A DNA stretch of 64,000 nucleotides, taken from contig NZ_MYFO02000010.1 in NCBI RefSeq assembly GCF_004514475.2, positions 124,001 through 188,000 of the forward strand, read 5' to 3'. A program made the position numbers and the translations under genes. The DNA comes from Paenibacillus athensensis (GTDB lineage Bacteria; Bacillota; Bacilli; Paenibacillales; NBRC-103111). The first letter of the stretch is position 1. Each line of letters opens with the position of its first letter. The notes under the pieces were generated by a model, which was not told the origin of the DNA, did not search any database, and worked only from the letters and a program-made list of their open reading frames with translations. Positions 58,751-64,000 of this stretch are shown here, piece after piece.

Positions 58751-59131
58751 ATGCAAAAATGGATTTTCCTTGTACTGTTTCTCGGAGCGGGCGTATTGGG
58801 GCTGGGCGTCCTCTTTCAAGATATTTCGGATCGTCAGTCGGAAGCCGCCTCGGAAGCTACAGCTGGGAAACAGCTGAAAATCGTCGCGTCCAACTGGCAG
58901 TTTGACCAACCGGAATACACAGCCGCTCAAGGCGAAGCAACGAAGGTTGTTTTCTCGCAAAAAGAAGGCGTACACGCGCTGCACATTTCCGGCTCTGGCG
59001 TTGACATCAAGCTGGACAAAAACACGCCGACGCAGGAAGTTACGTTCCAGCCGGGCACTTATGACATCGAGTGCATTTTGCCTTGCGGCGAAGGTCACGC
59101 GAAAATGAAGTCGAAATTGGTCGTACAATAA
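58751..59131 (+). CDS. membrane-anchored cupredoxin with CuA-type site
   Basis: A 126-residue protein: an N-terminal membrane anchor (about 4-22), a linker and a cupredoxin domain (about 40-126). It keeps the cytochrome oxidase subunit II copper pattern, CxxxCxxxHxxM, in ECILPCGEGHAKM, with a further His in GVHALHISG. The ATG at 58751 follows GGGGGGC. Upstream codons to 58631 lack a ribosome site. It is not next to other oxidase subunits. A role in copper transfer to, or electron transfer with, an oxidase or nitrous oxide reductase is possible. Confidence 0.8.
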   Translation: MQKWIFLVLFLGAGVLGLGVLFQDISDRQSEAASEATAGKQLKIVASNWQFDQPEYTAAQGEATKVVFSQKEGVHALHISGSGVDIKLDKNTPTQEVTFQPGTYDIECILPCGEGHAKMKSKLVVQ

Positions 59132-59147
59132 TAGCAAATCGTTGGGG

Positions 59148-59174
59148 AAGGGGTCGCATTGCGGCTCCCTTTTT
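59148..59174 (+). terminator. intrinsic terminator of the cupredoxin gene
   Basis: AAGGGGTCGC (59148-59157) pairs with GCGGCTCCCTT (59161-59171, one bulge and one G-T pair), running into five T residues. Confidence 0.7.
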
Positions 59175-59207
59175 CCATTTCAGCGTCTTGCCAAGGAGGC
59201 TACCGAA

Positions 59208-60509
59208 ATGAGAATGGTTGACGTGATTCATCGCAAGCGAAGCGGCGAAGCGCTAACAGCGGAGGAAATCCGCTTTGTCATTGCAGGCTACACGGCCGGG
59301 GACATTCCCGATTATCAGATGTCGGCGCTGCTGATGGCGATTTATTTCAACGGGATGACGGCGGAGGAGATTTCGGAGCTGACGCTGGCGATGGTCGATT
59401 CGGGCGACCGGATCGATTTGTCCGAGATTGTCGGTGTTAAGGTCGACAAGCATTCCACAGGCGGCGTTGGCGATAAAATCAGTTTGATCGTCGGGCCGAT
59501 TGTGGCTGCGCTTGGCGTGCCGGTGGCGAAGATGTCCGGCCGCGGGCTCGGGCATACAGGCGGAACCGTCGACAAGCTCGAAGCGATTCCCGGCTTCAAG
59601 ATCGAATTAAGCAAGGATGCGTTCGTGGCCGCGGTAAACAGTCATCAAATCGCCATTGTCGGGCAAAGCGGCAATCTGGCCCCGGCGGATAAAAAAATCT
59701 ACGCACTACGCGACGTAACGGCGACGGTCGAGTCGATTCCGTTGATTGCCAGTTCCATTATGAGTAAAAAAATCGCCTCCGGCGCTGACGCGATCGTGCT
59801 CGACGTGAAATTCGGCTCCGGTGCGTTTATGAAAACGGCGGACGATGCCCGCGAGCTGGCGCGGACGATGGTGCGCATCGGCCAAAACCTCGGCCGCCGC
59901 ACGATTGCGCTAATCACCGATATGGAGCAGCCGCTGGGGCGGGAAATCGGCAACGCGAACGAAATTCGCGAGTCGATTGAGGTACTGCGCGGACAAGGCG
60001 AGCGCGACTTGAGCGAGGTCGCGGTTGCCGTTGCCGCGCACATGGCTGATCTGGGCGGCGTTGCAGCCGATTACGCAGCGGCAGAAGCGGCTGTGCGCGG
60101 GGTGATCGCCGGCGGGCAGGCGCTGGAGACGTTCCGGCGGTTCGTCGCCGGTCAGGGCGGCAATCCGGCGATTGTCGACGAGCCGGAGCTGCTGCCCCAA
60201 GCGGCGCTGCACATCGACGTGCCGGCGGCTGCAAGCGGCTACGTCAGCGCGATTGACGCCGAGCAGGTCGGCGTGGCGGCGATGCTGCTCGGTGCCGGGC
60301 GCGCCCGCAAGGAGGATGCGATCGATTATGCGGTCGGCATCACCTTGCACAAAAAGATCGGCGATCCGGTAGCTGCCGGCGAAGCGATCTGCACGCTGCA
60401 CGCCAATCGTGAGGACGTGCGCGAAGCCGTGGAGCGGGTGACTGCTGCGTACCGTATCGCCGCCGAACCGCCGGCTGCGCCGCAGCTGATTTACGATGTC
60501 ATCGAATAA
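59208..60509 (+). CDS. pdp: pyrimidine-nucleoside phosphorylase
   Basis: Cleaves uridine, thymidine and deoxyuridine with phosphate. The 433-residue length is the family norm. Motifs are VDVIHRKRSGEALTAEEIRFVI at the start, KVDKHSTGGVGDKISLIVGP (phosphate site), MSGRGLGHTGGTVDKLEAIPGF and LRDVTATVESIPLIASSIMSKKIA. AAGGAGG is 8 bases before the ATG at 59208. The frame from 59142 includes the previous terminator. It complements deoB and the purine phosphorylases 5 kb upstream. Confidence 0.96.
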   Translation: MRMVDVIHRKRSGEALTAEEIRFVIAGYTAGDIPDYQMSALLMAIYFNGMTAEEISELTLAMVDSGDRIDLSEIVGVKVDKHSTGGVGDKISLIVGPIVAALGVPVAKMSGRGLGHTGGTVDKLEAIPGFKIELSKDAFVAAVNSHQIAIVGQSGNLAPADKKIYALRDVTATVESIPLIASSIMSKKIASGADAIVLDVKFGSGAFMKTADDARELARTMVRIGQNLGRRTIALITDMEQPLGREIGNANEIRESIEVLRGQGERDLSEVAVAVAAHMADLGGVAADYAAAEAAVRGVIAGGQALETFRRFVAGQGGNPAIVDEPELLPQAALHIDVPAAASGYVSAIDAEQVGVAAMLLGAGRARKEDAIDYAVGITLHKKIGDPVAAGEAICTLHANREDVREAVERVTAAYRIAAEPPAAPQLIYDVIE

Positions 60510-60546
60510 ATCGCATATCGAAGGCGCGCTGCGCCTGGACTGAACG

Positions 60547-60591
60547 AACCGTTCCGCTGCTGCTGGCTGCAAGCAGGCGGAGCGGTTTTTT
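60547..60591 (+). terminator. intrinsic terminator of pdp
   Basis: An 11-bp stem AACCGTTCCGC / GCGGAGCGGTT (one G-T pair), loop about 19 bases, ending in six T residues. Confidence 0.88.
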
Positions 60592-60709
60592 GCATTTTTT
60601 ATTCCCCAATCTTGGAATATTTTACAGCCGATTCGTCAACACTGAGTAGCAGCAATTCAAGCTGTCATTCGGCTCTTGCTTCAACCATTCACAGGAGGGG
60701 TAGATCGTT

Positions 60710-61888
60710 ATGCTGAAAAAAGGGTTCGTAAGCTGGATAAGTTTGCAATTGATGGCGCTGTTATGGCTGCCGGCCGTGTTTGGTCAGGAGGCAACGCCGC
60801 CGTCGGTCGATTTGGCGCCCAATGCGCAGTCGGCTGTGCTGATGGACGCGGATACGGGCACCATCATCGTTGACAAAAACAAGGATAAAAAGCTGCCGCC
60901 GGCGAGCATTACGAAAATTATGACGATGCTGCTGATTATGGAAGCCGTCGATTCCGGCAAAATCAAAATGGACGAGAAGGTGCGCGTTAGCGAATACGCG
61001 GCGTCGATGGGCGGTTCGCAAATTTTCCTGGAACCGGGCGAAGAGATGACCGTGCAGGAAATGCTCAAAGGCATCGCAATGGCGTCGGGCAACGACGCAT
61101 CGGTGGCGATGGCCGAAAAGCTGGCCGGCTCGGAGGAAAATTTCGTGCAGATGATGAATGAGCGGGCCAAGCAATTGGGCATGACGAATACGCATTTTTC
61201 CAATTGTAACGGGCTGCCTGTGGATAACCACTATACAACGGCGCAGGACATTGCCACGATGTCGCGTGAGCTGCTCAAGCATGAAGGCATTACAAAGTTT
61301 ACCGGGGCCTATCAGGATTACTTGCGCAAGGAGACGCCCAAGCCGTTCTGGCTGGTGAATACGAACAAGCTGGTGCGCTTCTATACCGGAGCGGACGGAT
61401 TGAAAACAGGCTATACGAGCGAAGCGAAATTTTGCTTGTCGGCAACGGCCAAGCGCGACAACTTCCGCGTCATTGCCGTGGTGCTTGGCGAACCGAATAC
61501 GAAAACCCGCAATGCCGAAGTGACCAAGCTGTTTGATTACGCCTTCGCGCAATATACGAATTATCCGCTGTTTAAAGTCGGCGACAGTCTCGGCAGCTTC
61601 AACGTAGCCAAGGGCGATGTCGCGTCGGTGCCGCTCACAGCTAAGCAAAACTATAGTATTTTGATGAAAAAAGGCGAAGCCGCAGCGAATATTCGTCACG
61701 AATTGCAGCTCGATTCGAACCTGAAAGCGCCGATTGCGCAAGGTCAGCCGATTGGCAAAATCATCGTCTATCAAGGCGACGCCGTGCTCAAGGAGTTCCC
61801 GCTGGAGTCTCCGGAGGCTGTTGGCAAAGCAGGCTGGTGGAAGCTGTTCAAGCGGACGACAACGAAGCTTTTTACGACCAACGAATGA
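60710..61888 (+). CDS. dacF: D-alanyl-D-alanine carboxypeptidase DacF
   Basis: Low-molecular-weight penicillin-binding protein that trims spore cortex or germ-cell wall peptides. The 392-residue protein has a signal peptide (about 1-25), SxxK in PPASITKIM, SxN in MASGNDASVAM and KTG in DGLKTGYTSEA, followed by a C-terminal beta domain (about 285-375). The position directly before spoIIAA-AB-sigF is the Bacillus arrangement, supporting DacF rather than DacA or DacB. GGAGGGG precedes the ATG. Confidence 0.93.
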   Translation: MLKKGFVSWISLQLMALLWLPAVFGQEATPPSVDLAPNAQSAVLMDADTGTIIVDKNKDKKLPPASITKIMTMLLIMEAVDSGKIKMDEKVRVSEYAASMGGSQIFLEPGEEMTVQEMLKGIAMASGNDASVAMAEKLAGSEENFVQMMNERAKQLGMTNTHFSNCNGLPVDNHYTTAQDIATMSRELLKHEGITKFTGAYQDYLRKETPKPFWLVNTNKLVRFYTGADGLKTGYTSEAKFCLSATAKRDNFRVIAVVLGEPNTKTRNAEVTKLFDYAFAQYTNYPLFKVGDSLGSFNVAKGDVASVPLTAKQNYSILMKKGEAAANIRHELQLDSNLKAPIAQGQPIGKIIVYQGDAVLKEFPLESPEAVGKAGWWKLFKRTTTKLFTTNE

Positions 61889-61954
61889 CGGGATGACCCG
61901 AATTAGCTCGCTTTTCCGCTGCTTTTAGCGCTTTTCTTCTAGTTTTGTCGGGGG

Positions 61955-61984
61955 GCAGGATATTCCACTTTCGCCGTAGAATCC
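61955..61984 (+). promoter_or_regulatory. sigma-H type promoter of the spoIIA operon
   Basis: GCAGGATAT (61955-61963) fits RnAGGAwWW exactly. After 12 bases, GTAGAATCC (61976-61984) fits RnnGAAT. The start of transcription would lie about 30 bases before spoIIAA. A weak half-match to a 0A box (TTGTCG, 61945-61950) sits just upstream. Confidence 0.8.
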
Positions 61985-62016
61985 TAGTTTTCATGACCTG
62001 GAAGGAGTGTGCGAAT

Positions 62017-62370
62017 GTGAGCCTGCAAATTGAATTCGAACAAGGCCGAAGAGCGCTGATTGTCAGACTGAAGGGCGAGCTGGATCATCATACGGCAGAC
62101 GTCGTAAAGGCCCGCATGGAGGAAGCGATTGCCAAGGAGGATACGCGTCACGTCATATTGAGCCTGCGCGAGCTGAGCTTTATGGACAGCTCCGGGCTGG
62201 GCGTGATTCTCGGGCGCTACAAGCAAATTACGGGCAAGGGCGGCAAGATGGTCGTGTGCGACGTGACCCCGCCGGTATATCGGCTGTTCGAGCTGTCGGG
62301 TTTGTTTAAAATCGTCTCGATTCAGGACAATGAGCGCTTGGCTCTCTCCAGTCTGGAGGTTGCGTTATGA
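62017..62370 (+). CDS. spoIIAA: anti-sigma-F factor antagonist SpoIIAA
   Basis: A 117-residue STAS-domain protein. The phosphorylated Ser is in [17 protein letters not shown] (about residue 58), and the start [25 protein letters not shown] is typical. Unphosphorylated SpoIIAA displaces SigF from SpoIIAB in the forespore. The GTG at 62017 has GAAGGAGTG upstream and gives the same length as B. subtilis. It overlaps spoIIAB by 4 bases (ATGA). Confidence 0.96.
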   Translation: MSLQIEFEQGRRALIVRLKGELDHHTADVVKARMEEAIAKEDTRHVILSLRELSFMDSSGLGVILGRYKQITGKGGKMVVCDVTPPVYRLFELSGLFKIVSIQDNERLALSSLEVAL

Positions 62371-62813
62371 GCGAGATGAATTTTATGACGCTGCAATTTG
62401 CCAGCCGTTCGGAGAACGAGGGCTTTGCCCGCGTCGCGGTCGCTTCGTTCGTGTCCCAGCTGGACCCGACGCTCAACGAGCTGACCGACATCAAAACCGT
62501 CGTGTCCGAAGCGGTAACCAATGCGATCATTCACGGCTACGACAACCGCAAGGACGGTGTTATTACGATAGCAACGCGCATTGAAGGCGATAAGGTGTTC
62601 ATTACCGTTGAAGATAACGGGGCGGGCATCGCCGATCTGGAGCAGGCCAAGCAGCCGCTCTACACCTCCAAGCCGGAGCTGGAGCGTTCCGGCATGGGCT
62701 TTACGATCATGGAAAACTTTATGGACGAGGTGGAAGTGGCGACGGCGGTCGGCAGTGGAACGAAAATTACGATGATGAAGCGAATTGAATCGAAAAAAGC
62801 TTTATACAATTAG
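62367..62813 (+). CDS. spoIIAB: anti-sigma-F factor and kinase SpoIIAB
   Basis: A 148-residue GHKL ATPase that binds SigF and phosphorylates SpoIIAA. The N box is [16 protein letters not shown], the G1 box [14 protein letters not shown] and the G2 box [18 protein letters not shown]. The ATG overlaps the spoIIAA stop, giving stoichiometric translation. The length is normal. Confidence 0.96.
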   Translation: MSEMNFMTLQFASRSENEGFARVAVASFVSQLDPTLNELTDIKTVVSEAVTNAIIHGYDNRKDGVITIATRIEGDKVFITVEDNGAGIADLEQAKQPLYTSKPELERSGMGFTIMENFMDEVEVATAVGSGTKITMMKRIESKKALYN

Positions 62814-62825
62814 GGGTTTGATCAT

Positions 62826-63581
62826 ATGGATGTCGATTTGAAGCATGCCTCTCACAGCTACTTGGACGACAGTGAAGTCAAGCGGCTGATCGCCCTTAGT
62901 CAATCCGGTGACCAGGTGGCCCGGGAAACGCTCGTCAGCTGCAACATTCGGCTCGTCTGGTCCGTGGTGCAGCGGTTTTTGAACAGAGGATACGAAGCCG
63001 AGGACTTGTTCCAGATCGGCTGTATCGGACTGCTGAAGTCCGTCGATAAATTCGACCTATCGTATGAAGTCAAGTTCTCCACGTACGCCGTGCCGATGAT
63101 TATCGGCGAAATCCAGCGTTTCCTGCGCGATGACGGCACCTTGAAGGTGTCGCGCTCACTCAAGGAGCTGGCCAACAAGATCCGCAAGACGAAGGATGAG
63201 CTGTCCAAGCGGCTCGGCCGGCTCCCGACGATCAAAGAGGTGGCCGAGGAGCTGATGATTACCGCAGAGGAAGTCGTCTTCGCCCAGGAAGCGAACAAGC
63301 CGCTGTCTTCGATCCACGAGACTGTGTTTGAGAACGACGGCGATCCGATTACGCTGATCGATCAAATTTCCGATGAGTCGCAGGAAAAATGGTTCGAAAA
63401 GCTGGCGCTGAATGAAGCGATTGGCGCGCTCAGCGAGCGGGAACGGCTGATTGTGTATCTGCGTTATTTCCGCGATCAGACCCAGTCCGAGGTGGCCGGG
63501 CGGCTGGGGATTTCCCAGGTACAGGTGTCACGGCTGGAAAAGAAAATCTTACAGTCGATCCGGGCGCAAATCGCCCAATAA
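62826..63581 (+). CDS. sigF: RNA polymerase sigma factor SigF
   Basis: First forespore-specific sigma factor. The 251-residue protein has region 2 (ARETLVSCNIRLVWSVVQRFLNRGYEAEDLFQIGCIGLLKSVDKFD in parts, KFSTYAVPMIIGEIQRFLRDD), region 3 (LKELANKIRKTKDELSKRLGRLPTIKEVA) and region 4 (LSERERLIVYLRYFRDQTQSEVAGRLGISQVQVSRLEKKIL). It is third in spoIIAA-AB-sigF, 12 bases after spoIIAB, and is followed by a strong terminator. Confidence 0.97.
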   Translation: MDVDLKHASHSYLDDSEVKRLIALSQSGDQVARETLVSCNIRLVWSVVQRFLNRGYEAEDLFQIGCIGLLKSVDKFDLSYEVKFSTYAVPMIIGEIQRFLRDDGTLKVSRSLKELANKIRKTKDELSKRLGRLPTIKEVAEELMITAEEVVFAQEANKPLSSIHETVFENDGDPITLIDQISDESQEKWFEKLALNEAIGALSERERLIVYLRYFRDQTQSEVAGRLGISQVQVSRLEKKILQSIRAQIAQ

Positions 63582-63595
63582 TCGCATATACCGCA

Positions 63596-63645
63596 AAAAG
63601 CCACAGACCGGCTTTCCCCGAAGGGAAGCGCCGCTGTGGCTTTTG
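63596..63645 (+). terminator. intrinsic terminator of the spoIIA operon
   Basis: AAAAGCCACAG / CTGTGGCTTTT (11 bp), with an inner GCTTTCCC / GGGAAGC stem, and T residues at the end. The A-run on the left makes it usable leftward too, for the DUF378 gene. Confidence 0.88.
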
Positions 63646-63706
63646 TGCGTCTGTACAGCCGCCGGTTCGTTACGGGCCATCCGCCCGCGCCTGTCTGACA
63701 ATCCGG

Positions 63707-63916
63707 TTAACGGACGGTCGACCGGTCGTCAAAGTAAAATTTGATGCTGTACAGCCCGCAAAGACCGACGAGCGTGTAGATGACGCGGCTGAGGCCCGAG
63801 GATTCGCGGTGCGAGTCCCCGCCGAATAAAGCACTGACCAAATCCCATTCGAAAAGCCCTACCAAAAGCCAATTCAGCGCGCCGATAATGACCAGCGTCA
63901 ACGCTAATTTTGCCAT
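63707..63916 (-). CDS. DUF378 membrane protein
   Basis: A 69-residue protein with two membrane helices (about 4-22 and 43-60) and the DUF378 features ALNWLLVGLF and SRVIYTLVGLCGLYSIKFYF. The ATG at 63916 follows GAAAGGGTGAAC. A GTG 9 bases upstream overlaps that site. It is convergent with sigF. DUF378 proteins are common in Firmicutes and of unknown function. Confidence 0.85.
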   Translation of the reverse strand: MAKLALTLVIIGALNWLLVGLFEWDLVSALFGGDSHRESSGLSRVIYTLVGLCGLYSIKFYFDDRSTVR

Positions 63917-64000
63917 GTCGTTCACCCTTTCTGTCAGGAATCAGTTTGCTTTTTTCACCGTTAATATGCCTTGAACGATTCCGGGCTATGCGCGGGAAAT

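Overview
The window looks like chromosomal DNA from an endospore-forming Firmicute, most likely Paenibacillaceae (Paenibacillus or a close relative). This is inferred from three things. The gene order closely follows the Bacillus subtilis yqh/yqi region. Sporulation loci are dense: spoIIIAA-AH, spoIVB, spo0A, spoIIM, dacF and spoIIA-sigF. GC is high by eye, with many Ala/Gly-rich stretches unlike Bacillus itself. No rRNA, tRNA, CRISPR array, transposase or prophage was seen.

Layout, left to right. 1-3.4 kb: yqhQ (cut by the window edge), yqhR, aroQ, an Xaa-Pro peptidase and efp. 3.5-7.0 kb: lysC, with a strong internal ribosome site for a beta subunit, then a leftward UPF0756 gene and comA-comB, which make the spore solute sulfolactate. 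7.2-14 kb: yqhV and the eight-gene spoIIIA operon, the engulfment-stage channel. Several of its proteins carry low-complexity expansions, and a 12-13 nt repeat array lies between spoIIIAE and spoIIIAF. 14-29.5 kb: accB-accC, asp23-amaP-DUF2273, nusB, folD, xseA-xseB, ispA, dxs, tlyA, argR, recN, spoIVB and spo0A. The spo0A gene has three 0A boxes and a sigma-H type promoter.

29.7-38.3 kb is an accessory pocket of small or unusual genes: EcsC-like, DUF4183, and a two-gene leftward operon. That operon encodes a nuclease-like protein carrying the N-terminal motif typical of extracellular contractile injection system (eCIS) cargo, plus a DUF1906 TIM-barrel protein. The pocket also holds a YhfI-type metallo-hydrolase, an Hsp20, a guanylate-kinase paralogue with an altered P-loop, and several short unknowns. 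38.5-43.6 kb: lpdV-bkdAA-bkdAB-bkdB, the branched-chain 2-oxo acid dehydrogenase. 43.6-50.6 kb: prli42, an M20 peptidase, mciZ, nudF, an EndoQ-type nuclease, spoIIM, fur, ald and yqzK.

50.6-54.6 kb: xerD, deoB and two tandem purine nucleoside phosphorylases whose active sites differ. 54.6-58.1 kb: a lower-GC pocket with three unknown genes, then a NERD nuclease-like gene and two tandem 31-residue YjcZ-like genes. 58.1-64 kb: a YvyF-type protein, a CuA-type cupredoxin, pdp, dacF, spoIIAA-spoIIAB-sigF behind a clear sigma-H type promoter, and a DUF378 gene.

Functionally the window joins precursor supply (acetyl-CoA carboxylase, isoprenoids, aspartate pathway, branched acyl-CoA, nucleoside salvage) to a large part of the sporulation programme. 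Sigma-H and Spo0A switch on spo0A and spoIIA, SigF acts in the forespore, SpoIIIA and SpoIVB signal across the membranes, and MciZ, SpoIIM and DacF work in division, engulfment and cortex formation.
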